A stretch of DNA of 64,000 nt from Onishia taeanensis (GCF_900100755.1 NZ_FNCI01000001.1:310001-374000); one strand, 5' to 3'; shown: positions 30,017 to 39,518, numbered from the stretch's first letter. Translations and numbers: made by a program. The notes: generated by a model from the letters alone, not told the origin.

Positions 30017-31618
30017 ATGGCTGAAACAGCATCCGCCGATGTCGTCGTGATCGGCTCTGGCGTGGCCGGGGCGCTGATCGCCCATCGCATGGCCGAAGCC
30101 GGCAAGTCGGTGATCATGCTCGAGGCGGGGCCGCGCATGCCGCGCTGGCAGATTGTCGAGCGCTTTCGCAACCAGCCCGACAAGATGGACTTCATGGCGC
30201 CTTATCCGTCCAGTGATTATGCGCCGCATCCGATGGCGAGCCCCGACAACGGCTACCTGGTGCAGAAGGGCGAGCAGGCCTACGACGCTCAGTACATCCG
30301 CGCCGTCGGCGGTACGACCTGGCATTGGGCCGCAGCGGCCTGGCGCTTTCTGCCAAGCGACCTGAAGCTCAAGAGTCTGTATGGCGTCGGTCGAGACTGG
30401 CCAATCGATTACGACACCCTGGAGCCTTACTACCAGCGGGCCGAGGAGGCACTTGGCGTTTGGGGGCCCAACGATATCGACCTGGGTTCGCCGCGGAGCG
30501 CTCCCTACCCGATGGAACCGCTGCCGTTGTCCTACAACGATCAGCGGGTGTCCGCCGTGCTGAACGGCAATGGCTTCAATATGGTCACCGAGCCGGTGGC
30601 GCGTAACAGCCGACCCTATGACGGCAGGCCGACCTGCTGCGGCAACAACAACTGCATGCCGATCTGCCCGATCGGGGCCATGTACAACGGCATCTTCCAT
30701 GTCGAAAAGGCCGAACGTGCTGGGGCCCAGTTGATCGACCAGGCGGTGGTGCATCGTATCGAGGCGGGCGATAACGGCCGCATCACGGCGGTGCATTACA
30801 AGGATCCGCAGGGTGCTGAACACCGCGTGGAAGGCAGCGAGTTCGTGCTGGCCGCCAACGGCATCGAGATTCCCAAGCTGATGTTGATCTCGACCAGTGC
30901 CGCCTACCCGGATGGCATCGGCAATTCTTCCGGTATGGTCGGCCGCAATCTGATGGACCACCCGGGCACCGGGGTGCGTTTCTTCGCCAACGAGAAGCTG
31001 TGGGCGGGGCGTGGCCCGCAGGAAATGACCTCGATCGTCAGCTGGCGCGATGGCGATTTCCGCAGTGACTTCGCCGCCAAGAAACTGCATATGTCGAACA
31101 TCTCGCGCACGACGCCGATGACCAAAGAGATCCTCGCCGAGGACACCCTGCGCCTGGGGCCGGAACTTGATCAGGAGATCCGTGATCGGGCCTCGCGCTA
31201 TGTGCAGTTCGACAGCTTCCACGAGCTACTGCCGCATCCTGAAAATCGCATTGTGCCGAGCAGCGAGACGGACGCATTGGGCATTCCCAAACCGGAATTC
31301 CACTACGCCATCGATGATTACGTGAAGCGCAGTGCTGCGCATACCCGCGAGCAGTACGCCCGTATCGCTGAGCTGATGGGGGGTACCGATGTGCAGTTCC
31401 GTGACGACTATTCGAACAACCAGCACATCTGCGGCACCGTGCTGATGGGTGATGACCCCTCGGATTCAGTGGTCGACGGTGACTGCCGTTGCCACGATCA
31501 CGAGAATCTGTCGATCGCCAGCAGCGGCACCATGCCGACGGTGGGCTCGGTGAACTGCACCCTGACCATCGCCGCGCTGGCCCTGCGCATCGCCGACCGT
31601 CTGCAAGGGGAGGTATGA
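30017..31618 (+). CDS. FAD-dependent GMC dehydrogenase, catalytic subunit
   Basis: This is the catalytic subunit that oxidises a sugar, polyol or sugar acid in the periplasm. The 533-residue protein opens with the FAD-binding VVVIGSGVAGALIAHRMAEA fold (GSGVAG at 12-17). Cysteines 207, 208, 213 and 217 (TCCGNNNCMPICPIG) form the CC-x4-C-x3-C set known to bind a [3Fe-4S] cluster in bacterial FAD glucose dehydrogenase. The GMC active-site pair is probably His470 (QHICGTVLMG) and Asn513 (GSVNCTLTI). No signal peptide is present. It sits two bases after the small subunit and one base before the cytochrome gene. Substrate is not determined; glucose, gluconate, sorbitol and other alcohols are all possible. 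Confidence 0.88.
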   Translation: MAETASADVVVIGSGVAGALIAHRMAEAGKSVIMLEAGPRMPRWQIVERFRNQPDKMDFMAPYPSSDYAPHPMASPDNGYLVQKGEQAYDAQYIRAVGGTTWHWAAAAWRFLPSDLKLKSLYGVGRDWPIDYDTLEPYYQRAEEALGVWGPNDIDLGSPRSAPYPMEPLPLSYNDQRVSAVLNGNGFNMVTEPVARNSRPYDGRPTCCGNNNCMPICPIGAMYNGIFHVEKAERAGAQLIDQAVVHRIEAGDNGRITAVHYKDPQGAEHRVEGSEFVLAANGIEIPKLMLISTSAAYPDGIGNSSGMVGRNLMDHPGTGVRFFANEKLWAGRGPQEMTSIVSWRDGDFRSDFAAKKLHMSNISRTTPMTKEILAEDTLRLGPELDQEIRDRASRYVQFDSFHELLPHPENRIVPSSETDALGIPKPEFHYAIDDYVKRSAAHTREQYARIAELMGGTDVQFRDDYSNNQHICGTVLMGDDPSDSVVDGDCRCHDHENLSIASSGTMPTVGSVNCTLTIAALALRIADRLQGEV

Positions 31619-31619
31619 C

Positions 31620-32921
31620 ATGACGCGCTTTGCCAAGTGGAGCTCCGTCCTGCCGCCCCTGGCGCTGGCCGTAACGACCGCTCACGCCCAGCAACCGGTC
31701 GATGATGCCCAGGTCAAAAAAGGCGCCTACCTTGCCAAGGCCGGCGACTGTACGGCCTGCCATACGGCGCCGGAGGGTGAGCCTTTCGCCGGTGGCCTGC
31801 CGATGTCGACCCCTATCGGCACCATTTATTCGACCAACATCACGCCGGACAACGAGACCGGCATCGGCCGCTATACGGTGGAAGACTTTGCCAACGCCTT
31901 GCGTAACGGCGAGGCAAAGGACGGTCATCAGCTCTATCCGGCCATGCCTTATCCTTCCTTTTCGACCCTCACCGACGAGGATGTCGAGGCGCTTTATGCC
32001 TATTTCCAGCATGGCGTCGAGCCGGTGGCAAAAGAGAACCGCGACAGCGATATCTCCTGGCCGCTGAACATGCGCTGGCCGCTGAATATCTGGGCTTGGA
32101 TGTTTGCCCCGGATGAGGTCGGCTTCACGCCGGACGACTCGCAGAGCGATGAGTGGAATCGCGGCGCCTATCTGGTCGAAGGGTTAGGCCACTGCGGCAC
32201 CTGCCATACCCCGCGTGGTATGGCCTTTCAGGAGAAAGGCTATGAGGCCGGGGATGAAGACTACCTCGCCGGCGCCGAGCTTGACGGCTGGTATGCCTTC
32301 AATATCACCGGTGACGAGGACCATGGGGTGGGGGGCTGGAGCGACGAGCAGCTGGTCACCTATCTCGAGTCTGGCAGCGTGCCCGGCAAGGCTCAGGCGG
32401 CTGGGCCCATGGGCGAAGCCATCGAGCACAGCCTGCGTTTCCTGACGCGCGATGATTTAAAGGCCATCGCCACCTACCTCAAGTCGGTGCCGGCCGTCAG
32501 CGAGCCAGGGCCGAGCCGCTTTGCGCAGGGAACGCCAGCCGATGACGTCGATAGGCTGCGCGGTGTCGCGCTTACTGAGGATGCACCGCAGGACCAGGCG
32601 GCGCGGCTCTATCTGGGCGCCTGCGCAAGCTGTCATGGAGCCTTGGGGCAGGGGTCCCAGGATGGGCATTATCCGCCGCTGATCAACAACAGCGTGATGG
32701 GCAGTACGCAGCTGGGCAATCTGACCCAGGTGGTGCTGCACGGCATTCATCGCGAGACCAATGAGGGCGAATTGCTGATGCCGGCGCTGGATCAGGACAT
32801 CAGCAATGATGAGGCGGCAAGCCTGATGGCGTACTTGGTCGAGCAGTTCGGTCATCCGGATGCGCAGGCGCCGTCGGCAGAACGAATCGCCGAGTTGCGT
32901 GGTCCGAATCCGGAGCACTAG
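31620..32921 (+). CDS. Tri-haem cytochrome c subunit of the dehydrogenase
   Basis: This subunit carries electrons from the FAD/Fe-S subunit to the respiratory chain. The 433-residue product has a signal peptide ending TTAHAQ near residue 24. It has three CxxCH haem sites: CTACH (44-48), CGTCH (192-196) and CASCH (335-339). The spacing, with MP(S/T)-type Met ligand loops such as GGLPMSTPIGTIYSTNITPD, is that of alcohol/gluconate dehydrogenase cytochrome subunits. No C-terminal membrane helix is obvious, so attachment may be peripheral. It is the last gene of the operon and is followed by a strong terminator. Confidence 0.92.
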   Translation: MTRFAKWSSVLPPLALAVTTAHAQQPVDDAQVKKGAYLAKAGDCTACHTAPEGEPFAGGLPMSTPIGTIYSTNITPDNETGIGRYTVEDFANALRNGEAKDGHQLYPAMPYPSFSTLTDEDVEALYAYFQHGVEPVAKENRDSDISWPLNMRWPLNIWAWMFAPDEVGFTPDDSQSDEWNRGAYLVEGLGHCGTCHTPRGMAFQEKGYEAGDEDYLAGAELDGWYAFNITGDEDHGVGGWSDEQLVTYLESGSVPGKAQAAGPMGEAIEHSLRFLTRDDLKAIATYLKSVPAVSEPGPSRFAQGTPADDVDRLRGVALTEDAPQDQAARLYLGACASCHGALGQGSQDGHYPPLINNSVMGSTQLGNLTQVVLHGIHRETNEGELLMPALDQDISNDEAASLMAYLVEQFGHPDAQAPSAERIAELRGPNPEH

Positions 32922-32960
32922 GCGCTTCTTCCAGGCCAGCAACTTCCTGGCCAGCAACGA

Positions 32961-32995
32961 AACGCCCCCGCAGATGCCTCTGCGGGGGCGTTTTT
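32961..32995. terminator. Strong bidirectional intrinsic terminator
   Basis: A stem of about 14 bp (AACGCCCCCGCAGA paired with TCTGCGGGGGCGTT, short loop) is followed by TTTTT on the plus strand. On the minus strand the hairpin is followed by TTTCG. It therefore serves the cytochrome gene and probably psd converging from the other side. Confidence 0.93.
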
Positions 32996-33068
32996 GATGA
33001 TTATGGCGATGCTTCACCAAGCTGCGCCAGGGTGCGTCGGCACGCCCGGCAGTCTCACCGGGGCGTCT

Positions 33069-33923
33069 TCAGGAGGTCTGAGTCGCGTGATGCGGAATCT
33101 CGCCGAGACGCTCGCCCATGCGCACGCTGGCATCGAACCCGGCCGCATCGAAGCTGGCCTCGTGGCCGAAGCACATCACGACCGTCGAGCCGAGCTTGAA
33201 GCGGCCCATCTCGGCACCTTTTTGCAGGGTGATCGGTTCATCGAAGCGGATGCTTTGCACCTGATCGCTCTGCGGGGTGATCTGGCCGGCCCAGACCGTC
33301 TCGATGGCCGCAACGATCATCGCGCCCACCAGCACCATGGCCAGCGGCCCTTCTTCGGTATCGAAGATGCACACCAGCCGTTCGTTGCGGGCGAAGAGCC
33401 CCGGTACATGGTCGGCGGTGGCCTGATTGACCGAGAAAATACGTCCCGGCACATAGACCATCTCCCGCAGGGTGCCGGTCAGCGGCATATGCACGCGATG
33501 ATAGTCGCTGGGCGACAGGTAGACGGTGGCAAAGCTGCCCTGGCGGAAGGGCGCCGCCAGGTGGGTGTCGCCGCCCAGCAGGCTCGTCAGCGAATAGGCC
33601 TGGCCCTTGGCCTGAATCAAGGTGCCGTGATGGATGCGACCGAACTGCGATAGGGTGCCATCGGCGGGCGAGACCAGCCCTTCGGCCACCGGGCGTGCGC
33701 CCTTGCGCAGTGCGCGGGTGAAGAAGTCGTTGAAGCAGGCATAGGCGGTCGGATCTGGCTCAGCCGCCTCGTCCATGTCGACCTTGAAGCGCTTGATGAA
33801 GGCGCGGATCAGGGCATTCTTAAGCCAGCTCAGGCGAGTCTCGGCAAACCAGCCCACCACCCGGGAAATCAGGTGGTGGGGCAGGGGGTACTGAATAAGG
33901 GCAAACAGCTTGTCGCGTGTCAC
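33069..33923 (-). CDS. psd: Phosphatidylserine decarboxylase
   Basis: Psd converts phosphatidylserine to phosphatidylethanolamine at the inner membrane. It is made as a proenzyme that cleaves itself. The 284-residue product contains the LGST cleavage motif at 244-247 ([11 protein letters not shown]), where Ser246 becomes the pyruvoyl group. It also has [22 protein letters not shown] and the [13 protein letters not shown] segment holding the catalytic His. Length and order match the E. coli-type bacterial enzyme. It lies 66 bases downstream of the rhodanese gene on the same strand. Confidence 0.97.
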   Translation of the reverse strand: MTRDKLFALIQYPLPHHLISRVVGWFAETRLSWLKNALIRAFIKRFKVDMDEAAEPDPTAYACFNDFFTRALRKGARPVAEGLVSPADGTLSQFGRIHHGTLIQAKGQAYSLTSLLGGDTHLAAPFRQGSFATVYLSPSDYHRVHMPLTGTLREMVYVPGRIFSVNQATADHVPGLFARNERLVCIFDTEEGPLAMVLVGAMIVAAIETVWAGQITPQSDQVQSIRFDEPITLQKGAEMGRFKLGSTVVMCFGHEASFDAAGFDASVRMGERLGEIPHHATQTS

Positions 33924-33965
33924 GTAGGGCGTCCGTTGGTGTTCGATAAGGCGTTGATCAGGCTT

Positions 33966-33992
33966 TGATCGGTCCCCTAAGGGGATAGATCA
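33966..33992 (-). other. Interrupted palindrome between rhodanese and psd genes
   Basis: Nested arms TGATC/GATCA and TCCCC/GGGGA are symmetric about TAA, with two-base internal mismatches. The element ends on the rhodanese stop codon. No T-run follows on the minus strand, so a processing or attenuating hairpin is more likely than a full terminator. Confidence 0.5.
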
Positions 33993-34820
33993 GTGCTCGA
34001 TCGGGGTGTCGTCGCGATTGCCCCAGTCCTTCCAAGAACCGGGATAGGCACGAATCTTGGTAAAGCCCAGGGCTCTGCCGGCAAGCCAGGTCAGGCCGCT
34101 GCGGTGATGGCTCTGGCAGTGGGTCACAATGTCCATGTCGGGCGTCAGGCCCAGGGCCTCGAGCTCGGTGACAAGCTCCGCATAGTCGCGGATGCGCAGC
34201 GCGTTGTCGCGATCCATGACATCCAGCCAGTCCAGGTTGACCGCGCCGGGAATATGGCCCAAGTGCTTGTTCTGGCCCTTTTCACCGTCATATTCGGCGC
34301 GGGAGCGGGCATCCCAGACGGCGAAATTCCTGTCGTTCAGACGCTCTTGGATTCCCTCGGCGTCGATGCTCACCTCGGGGTGGCGTATCTCGGCCTCATA
34401 ATCGCTAAGCCGGGGCTCGTTGGGGGTGCTCTCGGTGTCCAGGCCCTCTTGGCGCCAGGCATGGATGCCGCCGTTGAGATAGGAATAGCGGCTGTGGCCG
34501 ATCAGCTCCAGGGTCCACAGCAGGCGTCCGGCCCAGCCGCCGCCCTCATCGTCGTAGGCCACCACATGGGTGTCGCGATCAAGGCCCAGCGAGGAGAACA
34601 ATGCCGATAGCTGCTCGACGCTCGGGGTGTCGTTGGGCACCTCACCGCTGCCTAGCAGCAGGTGTTGGAAATCGAGAAAGACCGCGCCGGGCACATGGCC
34701 TTCCAGGTAGCTCTCTGCCTTCGACGCAACATCGATGATCAATAAATCCGGGTGGCCAAGCCGCGCCTCGAGTTGCTCGGGTTCGACGATCAACGGCAGC
34801 AGGTTGTCTTCGGAGCTCAT
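33990..34820 (-). CDS. rhdA: Thiosulfate sulfurtransferase (RhdA-type rhodanese)
   Basis: This two-domain rhodanese transfers sulfane sulfur from thiosulfate or a similar donor. The 276-residue product has an inactive N-terminal rhodanese domain with VPGAVFLDFQHLLLG and a catalytic C-terminal domain with the active-site loop CQSHHRS; Cys235 is the nucleophile. The CQxHHRS loop is that of Azotobacter vinelandii RhdA and differs from the CG(S/T)GVTA loop of mercaptopyruvate sulfurtransferases. The rhodanese assignment is therefore preferred over sseA. A role in sulfur supply is plausible but not shown by context. It is likely co-transcribed with psd. Confidence 0.88.
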   Translation of the reverse strand: MSSEDNLLPLIVEPEQLEARLGHPDLLIIDVASKAESYLEGHVPGAVFLDFQHLLLGSGEVPNDTPSVEQLSALFSSLGLDRDTHVVAYDDEGGGWAGRLLWTLELIGHSRYSYLNGGIHAWRQEGLDTESTPNEPRLSDYEAEIRHPEVSIDAEGIQERLNDRNFAVWDARSRAEYDGEKGQNKHLGHIPGAVNLDWLDVMDRDNALRIRDYAELVTELEALGLTPDMDIVTHCQSHHRSGLTWLAGRALGFTKIRAYPGSWKDWGNRDDTPIEH

Positions 34821-34950
34821 GGGTCACGCCTCATGGTGAATTAGGGAATGCCAGGATCATGTCACAGCCGCGGGGCCAGTTTCTAATGGCGCGACGGGCA
34901 AGCGGGCTCACCCAGTTCATTGCATCGGTCTGTTTCCTTGGTCAGTGGCG

Positions 34951-35976
34951 CTAGGTACTGAGGCTGGCAAGGATACGTCGGTAGCTGTCGAAGCGCGCCG
35001 CGTCTATATCGCCGCGCTCAACGGCGGCCAGCAGGGCACAACCGGGCTCCTGGCGGTGGCGGCAGTCACGAAAGCGGCAGTGGCCGAGATGGTCGCGAAA
35101 CTCGATGAACCCTTGGGTGACCTCGTCCTCGCTCAGGTGACCCAGGCCAAATTCGCGAATGCCCGGCGAGTCGATCAATTCGCCGCCGTCATCCGCGACA
35201 GGTGAGGGCAGCCGATATAGGCGGGCGGTGGTCGTGGTATGGGTGCCCTTGCGGGAATCCTCGGACAGGGCGCCGATACGCAAGGCTTCATCGGGCAGCA
35301 GACGGTCAATGAGCGAGGACTTGCCGACCCCGCTCTGGCCGACGAATACCGAGGTTCGCTCGGTCAAACGGGCGTGTAGGGCATCCAGCCCGTCCTGGCG
35401 CTGGGTGGTTGCCTCGACCACCGGATAGCCCAGTGCTTCATAGCGGTCAAGCAGTGCCTTGAGCTCGCCGCCGTCGTCGGGCAGCAGGTCGATCTTGTTG
35501 AGTACCAACACCGGGGTTATGCCGGTGGCCTCGGCGGCGACCAGGTAGCGGTCGATCAGGTTGGCATGTGGCGCGGGCTCGACGGCAAAGACGATCAGGA
35601 TCTGGTCGATATTGGCCGCCACTGGCTTGAGCAAGCCGCGGGCATCCGGGCGTTCGAGGACGTTTTCCCGCTCGCGCCGGGCGACCACCACGCCACTGCC
35701 TTCCTCTCCCAGGCGCCAGATCACCCGGTCGCCGGTGACCAGGCTTTCCAAGTTGGCGCGCAGGTGGCAGCGGGTGTGAGTGCCGTCTTCGCTAGCAGCG
35801 ACATCGAGGCTGCGACCGAAGTGGGCGATTACCCGGCCTTCGCGCTCGGGGCCGTATTCGCCGGCGCCTAGGGCGGCGTCGTCATCGACGTCGTGGCGAC
35901 TGGCACGCTTGGTGCGCTCGGCCTGGATCTTCTCGATGCGCCAGCGCTGCTGGCGGGTTAACTTGCGTTTGCTCAT
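34951..35976 (-). CDS. rsgA: Ribosome small-subunit GTPase RsgA
   Basis: RsgA is a circularly permuted GTPase that checks late maturation of the 30S subunit. The 341-residue product has an OB-fold N-terminus, then G4 [10 protein letters not shown]1 GQSGVGKS (213-220) and G3 [10 protein letters not shown] in permuted order. A zinc domain contains [16 protein letters not shown] chose the ATG at 35976, giving [18 protein letters not shown], the usual start in gammaproteobacteria. A longer frame extends through the intergenic region. It is divergent from orn, 58 bases apart. Confidence 0.96.
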   Translation of the reverse strand: MSKRKLTRQQRWRIEKIQAERTKRASRHDVDDDAALGAGEYGPEREGRVIAHFGRSLDVAASEDGTHTRCHLRANLESLVTGDRVIWRLGEEGSGVVVARRERENVLERPDARGLLKPVAANIDQILIVFAVEPAPHANLIDRYLVAAEATGITPVLVLNKIDLLPDDGGELKALLDRYEALGYPVVEATTQRQDGLDALHARLTERTSVFVGQSGVGKSSLIDRLLPDEALRIGALSEDSRKGTHTTTTARLYRLPSPVADDGGELIDSPGIREFGLGHLSEDEVTQGFIEFRDHLGHCRFRDCRHRQEPGCALLAAVERGDIDAARFDSYRRILASLST

Positions 35977-35992
35977 GCGGGCCCATGGGTCT

Positions 35993-36013
35993 GTACAATG
36001 GCCTTCATTGTAC
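35993..36013. promoter_or_regulatory. Symmetric TACAAT palindrome between rsgA and orn
   Basis: GTACAATG (35993-36000) and CATTGTAC (36006-36013) form a perfect dyad with five bases between. Each strand reads TACAAT, a good -10 hexamer, towards its own gene, so this may be a bidirectional promoter. Neither side has a good -35 at 16-18 bp. Confidence 0.5.
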
Positions 36014-36034
36014 CCACCCAGGAGACACCCCACC

Positions 36035-36622
36035 ATGGCCGATGAGCAAGGCGCGCCGCGTAATGACCTCTTGATCTGGATCGATCTGGAAATGACCGGT
36101 CTGGACCCTAATCGTGAGCGCATCATCGAGATCGCCACCCTGATCACCGACAGCGAACTGAACCTGATCGCCGAGGGCCCGGCTTTGGCCGTTCATCAGC
36201 CGGATGCCTTGCTGAACGGCATGGATGACTGGAACCAGAAGACCCATGGCGCCTCGGGGCTGATCGAGCGCGTCAAGCAGAGCCCGGTCGATACCGCCGC
36301 CGCCGAGCGCCAGACGCTTGAATTCCTGGCCGCCCACGTGGTGCCGGGCAGTTCGCCGATGTGTGGCAACAGCGTGCATCAGGACCGGCGTTTTCTGGAG
36401 CGCGAGATGCCCGAGCTGCTGGCCTTCTTCCACTATCGCAATATCGATCCCTCGACCCTGAAGGAACTGGCCAAGCGCTGGAATCCGGGCGCGCTTGCCG
36501 GTTTCGAGAAGAAGGGGACTCATCAGGCGCTGGATGACATTCGTGAATCCGTCGCCGAGCTCGCCCACTATCGCCGGACCTTCTTGCAGCCGCCGAACCT
36601 GGTGCGGGACGAAGAAGAGTAA
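36035..36622 (+). CDS. orn: Oligoribonuclease
   Basis: Orn degrades two-to-five-base RNAs, including pGpG from cyclic-di-GMP turnover, and is a DEDDh 3'-5' exonuclease. The 195-residue product has the exo motifs WIDLEMTGL (near 15), [16 protein letters not shown] (near 110) and [11 protein letters not shown] (near 165). The start at 36035 follows an AGGAGA ribosome binding site. A longer in-frame reading into the rsgA region is rejected. A terminator follows 22 bases after the stop. Confidence 0.97.
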   Translation: MADEQGAPRNDLLIWIDLEMTGLDPNRERIIEIATLITDSELNLIAEGPALAVHQPDALLNGMDDWNQKTHGASGLIERVKQSPVDTAAAERQTLEFLAAHVVPGSSPMCGNSVHQDRRFLEREMPELLAFFHYRNIDPSTLKELAKRWNPGALAGFEKKGTHQALDDIRESVAELAHYRRTFLQPPNLVRDEEE

Positions 36623-36643
36623 CCGGATATCCGGCAAGCATTC

Positions 36644-36668
36644 AGCGCCGCCCTAGGGCGGCGCTTTT
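36644..36668 (+). terminator. Intrinsic terminator of orn
   Basis: AGCGCCGCCC and GGGCGGCGCT form a 10-bp stem around TA, followed by TTTT on the plus strand. On the minus strand no T-run follows, so it mainly serves orn. Confidence 0.85.
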
Positions 36669-36706
36669 GGATTCCTGTGGCGAGTGCAGGTGGTTTCGTG
36701 CGGAGC

Positions 36707-37828
36707 CTAGATAATGCGTTGAGCGCGCTTGTCACGCTGGCGCTCTAGCGCCCAGCGCACATGCTCACGCACCAGGTCCGAGGGGTAGGCCAGCCGCGCC
36801 TTGAGTGCGGCTTCCACGGTCTCGCTCCAGGGCGCGTTGCCGAGCCCCACGGCCAGGTTGCGCAGCCAGCGCTCGTAGCCGATGCGGCGAATCGCGCTGC
36901 CGGTGGTCTTGTCCAGAAACTCTTCCTCGCTCCAGGCGAACAGCCGCGTCAGTTCGATGCGGTCGAGGTCATGGCGGGGGGCGAAGTCCTCTTCCTGACT
37001 GATCCGGGTGAAGCGGGTGAACGGGCATACCAGCTGGCAGTCGTCGCAGCCGTAGACCCGGTTGCCCATCGCCTCCCGGTATTGCTCGGGAATCGCGCCG
37101 TGCAGCTCGATGGTCAGGTAGGAAATGCAGCGCCGGGAGTCGACGACCTTGTCCTCGACGATGGCGCCGGTGGGGCAAGCGGTGCGACAGGATGAGCACT
37201 TGCCGCAATGTTCGCTCTCGAAGGGCTCGTCGGCCGGCAGCGGCAGGTCGGTATAGAGCTCGCCAAGGAAGAACAGCGAGCCCGCCTTGGGGTTGAGCAG
37301 CATGGCATTCTTGCCGAACCAGCCGAGCCCGGCCTTCCGCGCCAGGGCGCGCTCCATCACTGGAGCCGAATCGACGAAAGCGCGGTAACCGAAGGTTCCC
37401 ACTTCGGCCTCGATGCGCTTGGCAAGGGTCGCCAGGCGCTTTCTGATCAACTTGTGATAGTCCCGACCCAGCGCATAACGCGATACATAGGCAGTGTCCG
37501 GCTGGCCCAGCACCTTGGTGGTCTCGACCTCTGGGGGCAGGTAGTCCATACGGGCGCTGATCACCCGCAGCGTGCCGGGCACCAGCTCTGCCGGGCGGGT
37601 GCGCTTGGTGCCGTGCTTCTCCATGAAGCCCATCTCGCCGTGATAGCCCGCTGCCAGCCAGCGCTCCAGATAGCGCTCGTGGTTCGAGAGATCCGTATCG
37701 GTGATGCCGAGCTCCTGAAAGCCCAGTTCACGGCCCCAGACCTTGATCTTGGCGGCGAGTGCAGCCAAATCGGTATCGGATAGCGCCTGTGGGGCTGATG
37801 GCGCTTGCGGGGAGGCAGTGGTCGACAT
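36707..37828 (-). CDS. queG: Epoxyqueuosine reductase QueG
   Basis: QueG performs the last step of queuosine tRNA modification, reducing epoxyqueuosine with cobalamin and two [4Fe-4S] clusters. The 373-residue product has the cluster ligands CGKCSSCRTACPTGAI and CDDCQLVCPF. It also has the RDYHKLIRKRLATLA segment, a FVDSAPVMERALARKAGLG stretch, and a C-terminal HEAT-like helical end. I chose the ATG at 37828 (MSTTASPQ); an upstream in-frame extension runs into the promoter region shared with nnr. It is convergent with orn. Confidence 0.95.
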   Translation of the reverse strand: MSTTASPQAPSAPQALSDTDLAALAAKIKVWGRELGFQELGITDTDLSNHERYLERWLAAGYHGEMGFMEKHGTKRTRPAELVPGTLRVISARMDYLPPEVETTKVLGQPDTAYVSRYALGRDYHKLIRKRLATLAKRIEAEVGTFGYRAFVDSAPVMERALARKAGLGWFGKNAMLLNPKAGSLFFLGELYTDLPLPADEPFESEHCGKCSSCRTACPTGAIVEDKVVDSRRCISYLTIELHGAIPEQYREAMGNRVYGCDDCQLVCPFTRFTRISQEEDFAPRHDLDRIELTRLFAWSEEEFLDKTTGSAIRRIGYERWLRNLAVGLGNAPWSETVEAALKARLAYPSDLVREHVRWALERQRDKRAQRII

Positions 37829-38012
37829 GAGAGCCTTTGTCACGGCTGAATGAAGGGCTGAACTAGGGCGAATAACGAGGCCAGCACCTGCGCTGATCGA
37901 GCGCCGGGCCCGCGATGAATCTGGCGGCTCGAAGGGCGGCGTAAGCACCTATGGGGCGACAGGCGCCCACACCCTACACTAGTCTCTGTGAGTCGTCATC
38001 GAGGAGCCAAGC

Positions 38013-39518
38013 ATGCAGACCGATGCAGGACGCCCGCTTTATCGGGCCGCTCAGGTAAGAGAGTTGGACAAGCGCACCATCGCGGCGGGCATCGAAGGGT
38101 TTGCGCTGATGCAGCGCGCTGCCATGGCGGCCTATCGCGGTATGCGACAGCGCTGGCCGGCGGCCAGGCATTTGAGCGTGCTGTGTGGCGCTGGCAACAA
38201 TGCCGGCGACGGCTATGTCATCGCCGCGCTGGCGGCTCTCGATGGACTCCAGGTGCAACTCTATAGCCTGCGCGATCCGGCGTCGCTCGAGGGGGATGCC
38301 GGCCGGGCGGTGACGATGGCCCGCCAGGCCGGCGTTAGCTTCAGCGCCTGGCAGCCCCAGGCCGCACTCGACGGCGACCTGATCGTCGATGCGCTGCTGG
38401 GTACCGGGCTTGCCGGCGAGGTGCGCGAGCCCTTCGTCTCGGCCATCGCGGCGATCAATGCAAGCAAGCGACCGGTGCTGTCGGTGGATATTCCCTCCGG
38501 GCTCTCGGCAGACACCGGTGCGGTGCTGGGCTCTGCTGTGCGGGCCAGTCTGACCATCACTTTTATTGCCGACAAGCTGGGGTTACAGACCGGTGCCGGC
38601 CTGGCCTGCTGCGGTGAGCTGCAATTCGAGTCGCTGGGCATCGCGTCACTTGATCATGGCGATATCGAGCCGGCGGCCTGGCGGCTGGGTGTCGAGGCAG
38701 CCCTGCCGCCTCGTGCCCCGGATAGCCATAAGGGCGATTTTGGCCATGTGCTGGTGATCGGCGGGGCGCCGGGCTTCGGCGGGGCTGCGCTGCTGGCCAG
38801 TCAAACCGCGGCGCGGCTGGGAGCCGGCAAGGTGAGCCTGGCCACGGCCCCTGAGCACGTCACGGCGAGTCTTGCGCGCTGCCCGGAGGTCATGGTGCAT
38901 GGCATTCACAGCGCCAACGATCTGGGCGAGCTTCTGAATGCTGCCACGGTATTGGTTGTGGGCCCAGGGCTTGGCGTGGGCGCCTGGGGGCAGGCCATGC
39001 TGCGGGTGGCGCTGGATGCTGGCAAGCCGATGGTGCTGGATGCCGATGCCTTGACCCTGCTGGTCAGCCGTTGGCCCATGCTGAGGCGAGAGGACTGGAT
39101 GTTGACACCGCACCCCGGCGAGGCGGCGAGGCTACTTGAAAGCAGCGGGGCAGAGGTCCAGGCCGACCGCCCCGCGGCGGCACGGGCCCTGGTCGATCGC
39201 TATGGCGGCGTGGTGGTGCTCAAGGGCTCCGGCAGTCTGGTCGACGATGGCAACGGCTTGGCGGTGTGTCCCTTCGGCAACCCCGGCATGGCCAGTGGCG
39301 GTATGGGAGATGCGCTATCCGGCATGCTGGGGGCCTTGGTCGCCCAGGGGCTCACTCTGCCTGCGGCTGCGCAACTTGGCGTGGTGGTGCACGCCCGCGC
39401 CGCCGACCAGGCCGCGGCGGCCGGCGGGGAGCGTGGTTTGCTGGCCGGTGATCTGGCATCCTATGCGCGACGATTGATCAATGGCAGGACAGACGATGCA
39501 CGTGATACTTCCGGATGA
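38013..39518 (+). CDS. nnr: Bifunctional NAD(P)H-hydrate repair enzyme Nnr
   Basis: Nnr repairs hydrated NADH and NADPH. The N-terminal domain epimerises the R and S forms and the C-terminal domain is an ADP/ATP-dependent dehydratase. The 501-residue product shows the YjeF-N signature LCGAGNNAGDGYV near residue 55 and DALLGTGLAGEVREP. The dehydratase part has LTPHPGEAARLL and NPGMASGGMGDALSGML. It is divergent from queG across a 184-base gap. It overlaps tsaE by 38 bases, a conserved arrangement in gammaproteobacteria. Confidence 0.96.
   Translation: MQTDAGRPLYRAAQVRELDKRTIAAGIEGFALMQRAAMAAYRGMRQRWPAARHLSVLCGAGNNAGDGYVIAALAALDGLQVQLYSLRDPASLEGDAGRAVTMARQAGVSFSAWQPQAALDGDLIVDALLGTGLAGEVREPFVSAIAAINASKRPVLSVDIPSGLSADTGAVLGSAVRASLTITFIADKLGLQTGAGLACCGELQFESLGIASLDHGDIEPAAWRLGVEAALPPRAPDSHKGDFGHVLVIGGAPGFGGAALLASQTAARLGAGKVSLATAPEHVTASLARCPEVMVHGIHSANDLGELLNAATVLVVGPGLGVGAWGQAMLRVALDAGKPMVLDADALTLLVSRWPMLRREDWMLTPHPGEAARLLESSGAEVQADRPAAARALVDRYGGVVVLKGSGSLVDDGNGLAVCPFGNPGMASGGMGDALSGMLGALVAQGLTLPAAAQLGVVVHARAADQAAAAGGERGLLAGDLASYARRLINGRTDDARDTSG

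Noticed and set aside
33990-34820. 3-mercaptopyruvate sulfurtransferase (sseA) as the name of the two-domain rhodanese
   Set aside because: The active-site loop is CQSHHRS, as in RhdA, not the CG(S/T)GVTA loop of mercaptopyruvate enzymes.
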